This document shows positions 51,858 through 61,162 of a stretch of 64,000 nucleotides of DNA, one piece after another (positions within the stretch are counted from its first letter, which is position 1; each line of letters opens with the position of its first letter). A program made the position numbers and the translations under genes. The stretch covers positions 1 through 64,000 of the forward strand of contig BAHV02000002.1 in NCBI GenBank assembly GCA_000508965.1, read 5' to 3'. The stretch comes from Dielma sp000508965 (GTDB lineage Bacteria; Bacillota_I; Bacilli_A; Erysipelotrichales; Erysipelotrichaceae). Under the pieces are notes generated by a model. It worked only from the letters and a program-made list of their open reading frames with translations, did not search any database and had not been told where the DNA came from.

Positions 51858-52625
51858 ATGATGAGGCGAATAAAAAATAAAAAAGGTTTTACATTAATTG
51901 AATTAATTGTTGTAATAGCAATTTTAGGTATATTAGCATTATTCTTAGTACCGTCATTTTTAGGTTATACTAAAGATGCACAAAAAGCAACTTGTGAAGC
52001 AAATAGACATATTATAGAACGTTCCTATACTTTCTATAAAGGAAAGAGTGCTGAAGAGATAACGTTAAATGAATATATGAATAGTGATGATGGCAAAGAA
52101 TATCAGGGCAGTAAATGTCCGGCCGGGGGTGTTTATACATATGATGAAAACGGCAAAGTAATATGCAGTATTCATGGAGAAGATGAAGATAAAGATGAAG
52201 AATCTGGCGAGGGTGATCATACTGAAGAACCAACAACTCCTAAAATTCCCGGAACTGATTTAGATGTTAATTATGATGATGTGGTATCAGTAGTTAAAGG
52301 GGAAGCAATTAATGGTACCCTTGAACGAGGAACTATCGTAGAAATGAAAGATAAAGATGGCGAAGTTATGAGTTATTATATTGTAAAAGATCCAAATTGG
52401 ATAGGGAGTGTTAATGGTCCTTCGTTTACTTTAATAGAATTAACTAATGAAAAAGCAGTCCCTATTAATGGAACCGGTCAAGAAGCTATAAAAAATGCTT
52501 TAGGCGGAAAAGGTAGTCAAGGTCAAAAAATAGTTTATGAAGGTAAATATTATATATATGTGGAATCTTGGTGGGATGAAAGCCGATTACCCGGAGAAAG
52601 CTATCATTGGATTGAAATTAAGTAA
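51858..52625 (+). CDS. prepilin-like protein with type IV N-terminal cleavage motif
   Basis: The 255-residue protein starts MMRRIKNKKGFTLIELIVVI: a short basic leader, the peptidase site KG-FTLIEL with Glu at +5, and a hydrophobic helix. The rest has an acidic, Thr- and Glu-rich linker (about residues 108-130) and then a polar domain with Trp and Tyr. No other pilus genes (ATPase, peptidase, platform) are in the window. No ribosome binding site precedes the ATG; instead a TATAAT lies only 6 bases upstream, so the mRNA may be leaderless. It is followed at 12 bp by the next gene. Confidence 0.82.
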   Translation: MMRRIKNKKGFTLIELIVVIAILGILALFLVPSFLGYTKDAQKATCEANRHIIERSYTFYKGKSAEEITLNEYMNSDDGKEYQGSKCPAGGVYTYDENGKVICSIHGEDEDKDEESGEGDHTEEPTTPKIPGTDLDVNYDDVVSVVKGEAINGTLERGTIVEMKDKDGEVMSYYIVKDPNWIGSVNGPSFTLIELTNEKAVPINGTGQEAIKNALGGKGSQGQKIVYEGKYYIYVESWWDESRLPGESYHWIEIK

Positions 52626-52637
52626 GTAGGTGAAAGT

Positions 52638-53540
52638 ATGGCGTCAATAGTTCATGTAACAGATAAAGATATGATAGAATTTCATCGTCTGAATGGCAAT
52701 GATGCATTCAATTTTTGGCGTGCTGGATCTAAAATGAAATTTACTGATTTCAAAGTCGGCGATACACTTTTCTTTCTCGCAAAGGGAAGTGAGCGCAGGA
52801 GAGAAAAAGGTATTATCGGCTATGGCAAATGCCGGCAAATCACTTCATGCAGTTTCAATACCATGTGGAGGAAATATGGTACTTTAAATGGTTATCTGAA
52901 TAAAAAGAGCTGTGCGGAAGCGATTATCAAAGTGAATAAAGATAAAAAAATACCCGAAAAAATGACATGTATTTTATTGGAAGAAGTAGCTTTCTTCAAC
53001 AGCCCGGTATATCTGAGTGAATTCAACGCTAAACTTTCTAACAAGCTTGAAAGCTATACTTATATAGATAAGGGAAATCAATGCCTGTCTGAAAAAATAA
53101 TCTTAAAAGCAATGAGCTTCGGTGTTGATTTATGGACAAGCAAATTAAATGAGGAAGAATTCAACGCTAAATTATATCAGGATGCAATCCGTCAGACATG
53201 TGGTTTTATTTATCAGAAAATTAAGCTGAATGAGACAAAAATGCTCAAACAATTAATGAGAAAGTACAACGAAGCTAAAACCGGTGAATTTATTAATGGC
53301 AGTCAGGCTGATTCTCTTGAATGGGGTAAGGATACAATTATTAATGTACCAATGCTGGTTAATGATTTTAATAAAATACAGACTACAATTGGACATATTA
53401 CGTTATTCAGAAAGATGCTGACAGATATCAATCCAGAATATGAAAAAATTATTTTCAGAGTCTTAACGCAGAATATTCAGCGGGATATTGAAACACAGCT
53501 TACTTCTCTTAATATTGAATATAAAAAGCTGTCCAATTAG
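52638..53540 (+). CDS. unknown protein with N-terminal PUA/EVE-like domain
   Basis: The 300-residue protein starts with a segment resembling the EVE/PUA-like fold: NFWRAGSKMKF, FKVGDTLFFLAKGSERRREK and GIIGYGKCRQI (residues about 20-70). The remainder is helical and charged with no motif I know. AGGTGAAAG precedes the ATG and the gene lies 12 bp after the prepilin gene, so they are probably co-transcribed. EVE/PUA-like domains often bind modified bases in DNA or RNA, which would fit a defence or RNA role; this is inference. Its stop overlaps the convergent DUF1294 gene. Confidence 0.6.
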   Translation: MASIVHVTDKDMIEFHRLNGNDAFNFWRAGSKMKFTDFKVGDTLFFLAKGSERRREKGIIGYGKCRQITSCSFNTMWRKYGTLNGYLNKKSCAEAIIKVNKDKKIPEKMTCILLEEVAFFNSPVYLSEFNAKLSNKLESYTYIDKGNQCLSEKIILKAMSFGVDLWTSKLNEEEFNAKLYQDAIRQTCGFIYQKIKLNETKMLKQLMRKYNEAKTGEFINGSQADSLEWGKDTIINVPMLVNDFNKIQTTIGHITLFRKMLTDINPEYEKIIFRVLTQNIQRDIETQLTSLNIEYKKLSN

Positions 53541-53797
53541 GACAGCAGCTGATAAAGCAGTACAACTTGTAATACAAATATTACCGGAAAGCCTATTAAA
53601 AATTTAGGCTTTCTATTTTTATGATGGAAGGCAATCATGGCTAATATCGAACCCAGACTGCCGCCGATCATGACAAGGAACAATAAAGTTCTTTCCGAAA
53701 TACGCTGTTTATGCTGAATAGCACATCGTTTATCCCAGCCCATGACAAAGAATGCAGCTACATTAATCAATACACAATAAAACAAAAGTATTTTCAT
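53537..53797 (-). CDS. DUF1294-family small membrane protein
   Basis: The 86-residue protein has hydrophobic stretches at both ends and in the middle, plus the conserved MGWDKRCAIQHKQRISE and LGSILAMIAFHHK of the DUF1294 family. Its function is unknown. Its start overlaps the end of the CYTH gene by 4 bases (ATGA), and its stop overlaps that of the convergent plus-strand gene by 4 bases. Confidence 0.8.
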   Translation of the reverse strand: MKILLFYCVLINVAAFFVMGWDKRCAIQHKQRISERTLLFLVMIGGSLGSILAMIAFHHKNRKPKFLIGFPVIFVLQVVLLYQLLS

Positions 53798-54339
53798 GAC
53801 TTACTCATTGCCCGCGCAATTTTTGACGGACAGTTTTCTTCGTAATGCAGCCCGACAGCCGCAAGAATCTTATTAAATGCCTCAATGCCGTTGTGATCCG
53901 CGGTTAATTCATATTCTATTTCATAATCAGTAATGCCATTATATTCATTCATATCAAAACATAATTCCGCATTGCCTGTATCAATTACAGCCCGCGTAGT
54001 TTTTAAATTAGTTATCATAACGATATTATCATGAATCTCCAATTCATTCAAAAGTTTTTTGATAGCCGGTTCATCAAAAATCTTAGCAGAATTCTCATTT
54101 ACAAAACATTCATGCTCCAAATGTCCGTCAGGATCGGGTGTCTTTAAAGTGAATAAGAATTTATTTTCTTTCTCACGGATGCGCATCGCACATTTTAATT
54201 GCCGCAGCTGCATATCTTTAGTATCATAGTACGTATTGTATTGCGGGATGAAAGTTTTATTAGGATATAATGCTGATAAACTGTCAAATTGTTCTTTTGT
54301 GACTAATAGCTTATATTCTGTTTCTAAATGATTAATCAT
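53794..54339 (-). CDS. CYTH-domain phosphohydrolase (YjbK-like)
   Basis: The 181-residue protein has the CYTH motif ExExK as ETEYK (residues 6-10), then the tunnel residues in AMRIREKENKFLFTLK and a late ENCPSKIARAM. The family hydrolyses triphosphates such as inorganic or thiamine triphosphate. It is divergent from nadK, echoing the yjbK-nadK neighbourhood of Bacillus. Confidence 0.85.
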   Translation of the reverse strand: MINHLETEYKLLVTKEQFDSLSALYPNKTFIPQYNTYYDTKDMQLRQLKCAMRIREKENKFLFTLKTPDPDGHLEHECFVNENSAKIFDEPAIKKLLNELEIHDNIVMITNLKTTRAVIDTGNAELCFDMNEYNGITDYEIEYELTADHNGIEAFNKILAAVGLHYEENCPSKIARAMSKS

Positions 54340-54394
54340 AGAATCACCTCAAAAGGTATGATACAATAGGTAAATAGAAAAAGGAAGTGGCAGC

Positions 54395-55174
54395 GTGAAT
54401 AAATTTTCAGTAGTAGCTAAAAAAGATGATTGCTCAAAGCAAATAGAAGATATTATAATAAAACGTTTAACTGAAGCTGGTTGGCAGGAAGATAGAGAAA
54501 AGCCGGAACTGATTATCTTTGTAGGCGGTGACGGCACCTTTCTTTATGCGGCACATAAATATATGCATCTGGAACATGCCGCCTTCGTTGGCATTCATAC
54601 TGGCACATTGGGTTTTTTTACCGATTATACAAAAGATGAATTAGATATTTGTATTCAGGATATCATCAAACAGCAAGGGGAAACACAGGGTGTACCGTTA
54701 TTAAGAGTAGATGTCATTAAAGAAAATGGAACGCAAAGCGTCTATGCAATCAATGAAATGCGGATTGAAAATGTAATTCAAACCTTGGATTTAGAAGTGA
54801 TGATTGATGATGAGTTTTTCGAAAACTATCGGGGTACTGGTATGTGTGTATGTACGCAGGCAGGCTCAACGGCTTACAATCGTTCTTTAAAAGGTGCGGT
54901 GATCGATGAAGGGTTGAATCTACTTCAGCTTCATGAAATCACCGGTATTCATCACAGCCTTTATCATTCATTAGGTGTACCGCTGATACTGAATAACCGC
55001 CGTGTCATTTCAATAAAAAGCAAAAATTTTAAATCAGCGATTCTGTGTTATGATCATGAACATATGGAAATAGATGATGTACTTGAACTTAAAATTTCAA
55101 TGTGCAAAAAGAAAATATTATTCGTGCATTACCGCCAGAATAGTTATTTAAAAAGATTAAGAAATCTATATTAG
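54395..55174 (+). CDS. nadK: NAD kinase
   Basis: The 259-residue enzyme makes NADP from NAD and ATP or polyphosphate. It has the GGDGT motif (IIFVGGDGTFLYAAHKY), the NE/D motif in YAINEMRIE and the conserved TGMCVCTQAGSTAYNRSLKG. The start is GTG with AAGGAAGTGG upstream. It stands between the CYTH gene and a shared terminator with the convergent rodA gene. Confidence 0.94.
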   Translation: MNKFSVVAKKDDCSKQIEDIIIKRLTEAGWQEDREKPELIIFVGGDGTFLYAAHKYMHLEHAAFVGIHTGTLGFFTDYTKDELDICIQDIIKQQGETQGVPLLRVDVIKENGTQSVYAINEMRIENVIQTLDLEVMIDDEFFENYRGTGMCVCTQAGSTAYNRSLKGAVIDEGLNLLQLHEITGIHHSLYHSLGVPLILNNRRVISIKSKNFKSAILCYDHEHMEIDDVLELKISMCKKKILFVHYRQNSYLKRLRNLY

Positions 55175-55179
55175 CAAAT

Positions 55180-55237
55180 AAAAAGATCTGTCATGGAAAT
55201 AGCTTCTTCTGAAACTGTTTCGCATGCAGATCTTTTT
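55180..55237. terminator. bidirectional terminator between nadK and rodA
   Basis: AAAAAGATCTG (55180-55190) pairs with CAGATCTTTTT (55227-55237), with an inner CATG/CATG and GAAA/TTTC pairing. T runs occur on both sides. Confidence 0.85.
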
Positions 55238-56456
55238 AGTCGGAATAAACGTAATCAGATAATTTTTTTGCTTTAGCGCTGGCATTCATCACTAATCCGA
55301 TAACGATGAAGTAAGAGAGCAGTGAAGAACCGCCATATGAAATGAAGGGAAGCGTTATGCCGGTAATTGGCAGTAAACCAACTACCATTCCCATATTTTG
55401 AATCTGCTGATAAACCATCATGGCAAGGAAACCGCAGATCATGTATTTCTCAATTGGATTTTTTGATTGTATTGTAATCGTATACAATTTAAAATCCAGC
55501 GCAAAACATAAAATCAAAATAAACAATGCGCCGATGAGTCCAAAGCTTTGGCCAAAGACGACAAAGATTAAGTCAGTATGCGCTTCAGCAATGAAAATCG
55601 TATCTGGCTGCAGCCCGACGCCTGTCAAACCAGCTGATCCTAAAGCCAACAAAGCAGTATACAGCTGATGACCTTCATCGATGTAATTCTTTTCCGGGTA
55701 GATCCAACCGTCAAACCGTTTCAGTTTATAAGAAGCAATGAATTGTTCAAGGAATGGACGCTGAAATAAATAGAGATAGAAAAACAGCGCGCAGACGATC
55801 AGGATCAAAATCATGCCTATTGTAAACCATTCTTTACGTACACCTGAGCACAAAGTCATAATTGCGATGCTGATAAAAATAATGATACAAATACCGGTAT
55901 CCGGCTGTAAAAGAATTAATAATACAGGCACTAGACATGTTTTGATGATTTTATAAAATAAATTCAAATCACTTTCATATGTATCTTCAGTTTTATCCTT
56001 GTTATGTTCATCTATGATAAGTGCAGTTTTCACAATTAATACAATTTTCATAAATTCAGAAGGCTGAAAGGTTCCAATACCCGGTATCTGATACCAGGAT
56101 ACAGCACCGTTGATATCTTCAATCAATCCGCCGGGGAAGTGGCGTCCGGTTATTTTCCAAAACATCATATCCAAGAACAAGACCACCAGCATGACAAGCA
56201 AGATCCAGTAAACGATTTTAATGAAATCATAAAGTGCGTCATTGCCGAAGTACATAATTACGATAATGGCTGCTAAACCTACGACCGCCCACATGAGCTG
56301 TTTCAATATTAACCCATATCCGCCATAAGATGCCGGTACCAGCTTTAAAGAAGAATATATAGAAAGCAAACTGGTCAGAATCATGACAACGATTATACTG
56401 GCTAATATGAAATCAAAACGTTTGGGTTCCTTTACTCTGGATAATTCCTGCTTCAT
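55236..56456 (-). CDS. rodA: SEDS-family cell-wall polymerase (RodA/FtsW type)
   Basis: The 406-residue membrane protein has about ten hydrophobic segments and the SEDS landmarks FQPSEFMKI, LLLQPDTGICIII and the late TDLIFVVFGQSFGL and FISYGGSSL. SEDS proteins polymerise glycan strands with a partner penicillin-binding protein at the membrane. The RodA versus FtsW choice is not certain; the N-terminus and single-copy context lean to RodA. Its ATG overlaps the GNAT stop (ATGA), so translation is coupled. Confidence 0.88.
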   Translation of the reverse strand: MKQELSRVKEPKRFDFILASIIVVMILTSLLSIYSSLKLVPASYGGYGLILKQLMWAVVGLAAIIVIMYFGNDALYDFIKIVYWILLVMLVVLFLDMMFWKITGRHFPGGLIEDINGAVSWYQIPGIGTFQPSEFMKIVLIVKTALIIDEHNKDKTEDTYESDLNLFYKIIKTCLVPVLLILLQPDTGICIIIFISIAIMTLCSGVRKEWFTIGMILILIVCALFFYLYLFQRPFLEQFIASYKLKRFDGWIYPEKNYIDEGHQLYTALLALGSAGLTGVGLQPDTIFIAEAHTDLIFVVFGQSFGLIGALFILILCFALDFKLYTITIQSKNPIEKYMICGFLAMMVYQQIQNMGMVVGLLPITGITLPFISYGGSSLLSYFIVIGLVMNASAKAKKLSDYVYSD

Positions 56457-56878
56457 AGTTCCTTCACCATCATTCGGTGCTGGATATCAGCATCAAGAAA
56501 AATATCTCCATAAGCATGATAACCTTGTTTCTCATAAAATGGCAGTGCATGAAGCTGTGCGCCAAGCTCAATTTTTTTATAACCTAGCTTTCGGCAGTGC
56601 TTTTCTACTTCTCTAAGCATATAAGCTCCATAGCCATGACCTCGAACATCCTTTAAAACAGCAACTCTGCCAAGATGGGCAATGTCACCGTGCTTCAGAA
56701 CACGGCATGTTCCAACGGCATTTCCTTCATCATCGTAAAGACAATAATGAGTACATGTTTTGTCTTCTTCATCAAGCTCAAGACTGATATCAACATTCTG
56801 TTCAATCATGAATACTCTGGATCGTATGAGCATGCATGAAAAGAAATCAGATTGGTTTTCGGCAATTTTCAGATTCAT
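56453..56878 (-). CDS. GNAT-family N-acetyltransferase
   Basis: The 141-residue acetyltransferase has the acetyl-CoA loop VLKDVRGHGYGAYMLREVEKH (Q/RxxGxG/A form) and a late ALPFYEKQGYHAYGD. It resembles the ElaA-like GNAT group. ATG at 56878 (MNLKIAENQ) follows AAGGAG; the longer frame lacks a ribosome binding site. It is co-transcribed with rodA. The substrate is unknown. Confidence 0.85.
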   Translation of the reverse strand: MNLKIAENQSDFFSCMLIRSRVFMIEQNVDISLELDEEDKTCTHYCLYDDEGNAVGTCRVLKHGDIAHLGRVAVLKDVRGHGYGAYMLREVEKHCRKLGYKKIELGAQLHALPFYEKQGYHAYGDIFLDADIQHRMMVKEL

Positions 56879-56943
56879 AAAACAACTCCTTTCTGTTTGA
56901 TAAGAAACTATAATAATGGTATCATATATGAAGAGGTGATGGT

Positions 56944-58539
56944 ATGTCAAAATGGCATTCTTTATTAGAATTTATGCAATTTCCGTTAAAAATCCTCTTT
57001 TTAGCAACCGTTTTGTTAGGGGTCGGCAGCGCAATAATCAATCCTAATGTAGCATTTTTATGGTCAGTTACGAATCAAAATATCATTCGTGCCAGTGAAA
57101 TGTTTCGATATATAGGTGCTTTCCTGATTAATATTTTCCCTGTGCTGGTATATTTAAAAGTTTTATCAAAGAAATTTGAAGACAGTGTGCCGGTCATTGT
57201 AGGTGTCATTGCCTATCTGTTGATTAATATATCCATGACTTTCTTTTTGGATACAACATTTCCTTCATATTTCTATAAGGAAGTCTTAGGTATTTCAATC
57301 AACTTTGATGTTTTGCCAATTAGTGGCTCAGGGATTGTAGATCCATATAATATGGGTATTCTCTCATTAGTTATCAGTTATTTTATTACGATGAAATGCT
57401 ATCAGCATTCACGCCATCATTCAGTATATGGTATTTTTTCATTCATTGATCATGATGCTTGGGCAGTAATCACGATTCTGATATTAAGTGTGGTCAGCGG
57501 AGTCGCACTGGCATTCATATGGCCTTATATCATCCAAGGGTTAAATCTGTTTTTTGATTTAATCGCTAAGGATATTACGAATCCGATTAATTTAATGCTG
57601 TATGGCATGTTTGAAAGAATAAGCGCTATTTTAGGACTTGTGGATATACCAAGAAATATATTTTGGTTTACAAGTTCTGGCGGAACATGGATGAATGAGG
57701 TGGGTTTGAATTTCTTCGGCGATGTCGCTATCTGGACGGCCCAAAAGGCACAAGGTGTTCAGGCAACAACTACCGGAGGTTTTATAACACCGTATTATGT
57801 GATTAACATATTTATTATTCCGGCTTTTTATATCGCGTATTATAGTCTGTGTACGAGCCACAAAGACCGTGGGCGTTATTGGCTGTTCTTTTTGCTGGCG
57901 ATCTTACTATCGGTATTCTGCGGGAATCCGCTGCCAGCGGAATTTCTGATACTGCTGCTGTCACCGATGTTATATGGCTTCTATATTGTAACCGTTGGTT
58001 TGTTATATGCGTTCCTGCATATCTTTAATGTAATTATTGGTTATAATTTCAGTGATGCACTTTTATTTGCCAATCCGGGCGCTGGTTTAGATCTTATTCA
58101 GTATTTCCGCAGTGCCTATGTATTGCCGAGCTTAATGAAAATGTTGATTATCGGTTTAGGTGCCGCGATGTTATTTATTTTTCTGACCAGAGCTTATTTT
58201 AATAAATATGCTTTTGGCCTCTTCCAATTTGTTGATAAAGAAAAGACAACAAATGAGATTATCAACGCATTGGGCGGTATCGATAATATTATTGATGCCC
58301 AATCAACACCGGATAAATTGACGGTGGAATTGAAAAATCGTGAATTGATTGATTATGCTGTCCTGCAGAGTTATGGCGCTTATTTGATCTTGGAGGCGAA
58401 GGGCGGTTATCTGATTCGTCTGGGAAATATGTCAACGATTATCCGTAATGAAATATTGCGCCGAAGTAAATCGATAGCTGAATTAAATCAGCGCAAAAAG
58501 CTGCGCGGACGGAAACATAATAAGGCTGAGGAGGCTTGA
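56944..58539 (+). CDS. PTS EIIBC-like membrane protein lacking the IIB cysteine
   Basis: The 531-residue protein has about ten membrane segments laid out like the IIC of the glucose family, with GNPLPAEFLILLLSPMLYG where GITEPIEF-type sequence is usual. At residues 440-500 a IIB-like domain follows (INALGGIDNIIDAQSTPDKL). The normal CATRLR with the phosphorylated Cys is replaced by QSTPDKL, so it cannot be phosphorylated there. It may be a facilitator, a sensor or a regulator. AGAGGTG precedes the ATG. It sits alone between rodA and mutS. Confidence 0.65.
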   Translation: MSKWHSLLEFMQFPLKILFLATVLLGVGSAIINPNVAFLWSVTNQNIIRASEMFRYIGAFLINIFPVLVYLKVLSKKFEDSVPVIVGVIAYLLINISMTFFLDTTFPSYFYKEVLGISINFDVLPISGSGIVDPYNMGILSLVISYFITMKCYQHSRHHSVYGIFSFIDHDAWAVITILILSVVSGVALAFIWPYIIQGLNLFFDLIAKDITNPINLMLYGMFERISAILGLVDIPRNIFWFTSSGGTWMNEVGLNFFGDVAIWTAQKAQGVQATTTGGFITPYYVINIFIIPAFYIAYYSLCTSHKDRGRYWLFFLLAILLSVFCGNPLPAEFLILLLSPMLYGFYIVTVGLLYAFLHIFNVIIGYNFSDALLFANPGAGLDLIQYFRSAYVLPSLMKMLIIGLGAAMLFIFLTRAYFNKYAFGLFQFVDKEKTTNEIINALGGIDNIIDAQSTPDKLTVELKNRELIDYAVLQSYGAYLILEAKGGYLIRLGNMSTIIRNEILRRSKSIAELNQRKKLRGRKHNKAEEA

Positions 58540-58556
58540 TTCCAAGGCCTTTTTTC
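58532..58556 (+). terminator. terminator before mutS
   Basis: AGGCTTG and CAAGGCCT pair with one bulge at the end of the EIIBC-like gene, followed by six T. Confidence 0.6.
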
Positions 58557-58576
58557 TTTCATTGAATGGGTAATTT

Positions 58577-58585
58577 TGTTATAAT
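58577..58585 (+). promoter_or_regulatory. mutS extended -10 promoter
   Basis: TGTTATAAT (TATAAT 58580-58585) about 27 bases before the mutS ATG; no clear -35. Confidence 0.45.
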
Positions 58586-58611
58586 AGAGAAAGTGAAATG
58601 AGGGTGTAAGA

Positions 58612-61149
58612 ATGTCAGAAGAAGTAAAATATACACCGATGATGATGCATTATCTTGAAGAAAAAAAGAAGTATCAGGACTGTATCGTTTTTTATCGGCT
58701 CGGTGATTTCTATGAGATGTTTTTCGATGATGCGAAAACAGCATCACGAGAATTAGATTTAGTATTAACAGGCAGAAATGCCGGTGCTGAGGAACGTGTG
58801 CCAATGTGCGGTATTCCTTATCATGCTGCGAATGGTTATATCCTGCGTCTGACCCAGAAGGGATATAAGGTTGCGGTTGTGGAACAGCTGGAAGATCCCG
58901 CAACAGCTAAAGGTATCGTGCAGCGCGGCTGTATCAGAATTATTACACCTGGTACGGTTATGGATGAGAACGGCAATGAGAAGGAAAGTGTATATCTGGC
59001 TTCATTGATTGATTATCAATATGGCATTGCTGCTGTTTATTGTGAAATGACTACCGGTGATATGCATGCACAATTATTCGATCGCAATGCAGCGGGTATT
59101 CAAAAGATCTGTTTAAGCTGTAATGTTCGTGAAGTGATTCTGCCTCATAATTTTGATAAGAAATATATCAAGCTGATTGAGGATTTTGAAACTGTGACTA
59201 TATCTATGTACAATGATATTCAGCTTAAGGATGATTATAAATCACTGGTGGAAGCAATTGATAATCCGCATGTTCAGCATGCGGTTGGCTTGCTTACGAA
59301 TTATTTGGATGAAACACAGAAACAAAAAATGGAGCATTTGACACCAGTTGTACTGCTTGATGAGGAAGACAGCCTGCAGATGGACTTTTCTACCCGTCAA
59401 AATCTTGAATTAACACAGACATTAAGAACCTCAAGCAAATCAGAAACGCTTTGGAGTTTCATGGATCACTGTCAGACGGCTATGGGATCAAGAATGCTGC
59501 GCCGTTGGATCGAGTATCCGCTTGTCGATCAGGCGAAGATTGAACAGCGTGAGGATGCCATCGATTATTTAAACAGCAATTTTATTCTGAAGGATGAGCT
59601 TCGGGAAGAATTATCCAATGTGTATGATCTTGAACGCTTATGTGCCCGTATTGCTTATGGCAGTGCTAATCCAAAAGACTGCGTCAGACTCTTTGATTCA
59701 TTGACGGCAATCCCGGCTGTCTTAAGATCATTTGCCGGCTGTGCGCCGTACAGCTACCTCCAAAATCTGGATCCATGCACTGAATTGAAAACAATGCTTG
59801 ACGGCGCGTTTGTTGAAAATCCACCCATCAGTATCAAAGACGGCAATATCTTTGTGGAAGGATACAATGCTGAATTAGATGAACTAAAGCGTATCGGTAA
59901 ATCCGGACAAGATTGGATTTTAGAGCTTGAAGCTAAGGAACGTGAACGAACACAGATCAAGAATCTTAAGATCGGTTATAATCGTGTGTTTGGTTATTAT
60001 ATTGAAGTTAGCAAGGGAAATGTTCCTTTAGTAAAAGATGAATATGGTTATATCCGTAAACAAACATTGACAAATGCGGAACGTTATGTAACCAGTGAAT
60101 TAAAGGAAAAAGAAGATGCGATCCTGCATGCTCAGGAAAAAAGTATACGGATGGAAATTGAATTGTTCAATCAGCTGATTTCACAAATTAAAACGTATCT
60201 GCCAAAGCTTCATGAACTGGCATCAGCTGTGGCAATGATTGATGCTTTGTATTCATTGGCTATTGTATCAAATGAAAACGGTTATGTTCGGCCTGTTTTC
60301 CATAAGTCCCATGAAATTGATCTTGTTGATGCAAGACATCCGATTCTTGAGAAAGTATTAAAAAATAACCGTTATATCGCCAATGATTTAAAAATGAGTG
60401 AAACAAATGATATTGTGCTGATTACCGGGCCTAATATGGGTGGTAAATCAACCTATATGCGTCAGCTGGCATGCATTGTCATCATGGCACAGGTCGGCTG
60501 TTTTGTGCCGGCTAAAAAAGCACAGCTGCCTATTTTTGATAAAATCTTTACGCGCATCGGCGCCAGTGATGATATCATGAGCGGCCAGTCTACCTTCATG
60601 GTTGAGATGACAGAGGCTAATAATGCGCTGAAATATGCAACGAAAGATTCACTGATTTTATTTGATGAAATTGGCCGCGGAACCTCCACTTACGACGGCA
60701 TGTCATTAGCCCATGCAATTCTGGAGTACATCGATCAGAAAATCGGCGCTAAAACATTATTCTCAACACATTATCATGAATTAACCGCATTAGAAGAAAA
60801 ATATCCTTCAATTCGGAATCTGCATGTCGAAGTGCATGAAGAAAATGATCATGTAACGTTCTTGTATAAAGTGAATGAGGGCAGAGCTGATAAGAGTTAT
60901 GGTATTAATGTAGCTCGTTTGGCGAAGCTTCCGGAATCGGTGCTTGAAAGAGCAAAACAGATATTGGCGGGTTTGGAATCCCAGCAGTCGCTTGATCTTG
61001 AAGCGGCCAGTGAATTTCAATTTCCGAAAGAGGAATATACTGTAGAGCGTGATGTCTGTGATCAGCTGACGGCGGTTGATTTAGACGCTATGTCAGCACG
61101 TGACGCATTGGCATATTTATATGAAATTAAAGCAAAATTAAAACGCTAA
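58612..61149 (+). CDS. mutS: DNA mismatch repair protein MutS
   Basis: The 845-residue ATPase recognises mismatches. The Phe-x-Glu mismatch probe is in RLGDFYEMFFDDA, Walker A is GPNMGGKSTYMRQ, Walker B LILFDEIGRGTSTYDG, and the composite His FSTHYHELT. GAGGGTG precedes the ATG. It is followed at 13 bp by mutL and then miaA, a conserved operon. It is of the classical MutS1 type with full N-terminal domain. Confidence 0.97.
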   Translation: MSEEVKYTPMMMHYLEEKKKYQDCIVFYRLGDFYEMFFDDAKTASRELDLVLTGRNAGAEERVPMCGIPYHAANGYILRLTQKGYKVAVVEQLEDPATAKGIVQRGCIRIITPGTVMDENGNEKESVYLASLIDYQYGIAAVYCEMTTGDMHAQLFDRNAAGIQKICLSCNVREVILPHNFDKKYIKLIEDFETVTISMYNDIQLKDDYKSLVEAIDNPHVQHAVGLLTNYLDETQKQKMEHLTPVVLLDEEDSLQMDFSTRQNLELTQTLRTSSKSETLWSFMDHCQTAMGSRMLRRWIEYPLVDQAKIEQREDAIDYLNSNFILKDELREELSNVYDLERLCARIAYGSANPKDCVRLFDSLTAIPAVLRSFAGCAPYSYLQNLDPCTELKTMLDGAFVENPPISIKDGNIFVEGYNAELDELKRIGKSGQDWILELEAKERERTQIKNLKIGYNRVFGYYIEVSKGNVPLVKDEYGYIRKQTLTNAERYVTSELKEKEDAILHAQEKSIRMEIELFNQLISQIKTYLPKLHELASAVAMIDALYSLAIVSNENGYVRPVFHKSHEIDLVDARHPILEKVLKNNRYIANDLKMSETNDIVLITGPNMGGKSTYMRQLACIVIMAQVGCFVPAKKAQLPIFDKIFTRIGASDDIMSGQSTFMVEMTEANNALKYATKDSLILFDEIGRGTSTYDGMSLAHAILEYIDQKIGAKTLFSTHYHELTALEEKYPSIRNLHVEVHEENDHVTFLYKVNEGRADKSYGINVARLAKLPESVLERAKQILAGLESQQSLDLEAASEFQFPKEEYTVERDVCDQLTAVDLDAMSARDALAYLYEIKAKLKR

Positions 61150-61162
61150 GGAGGTGTTTCAC

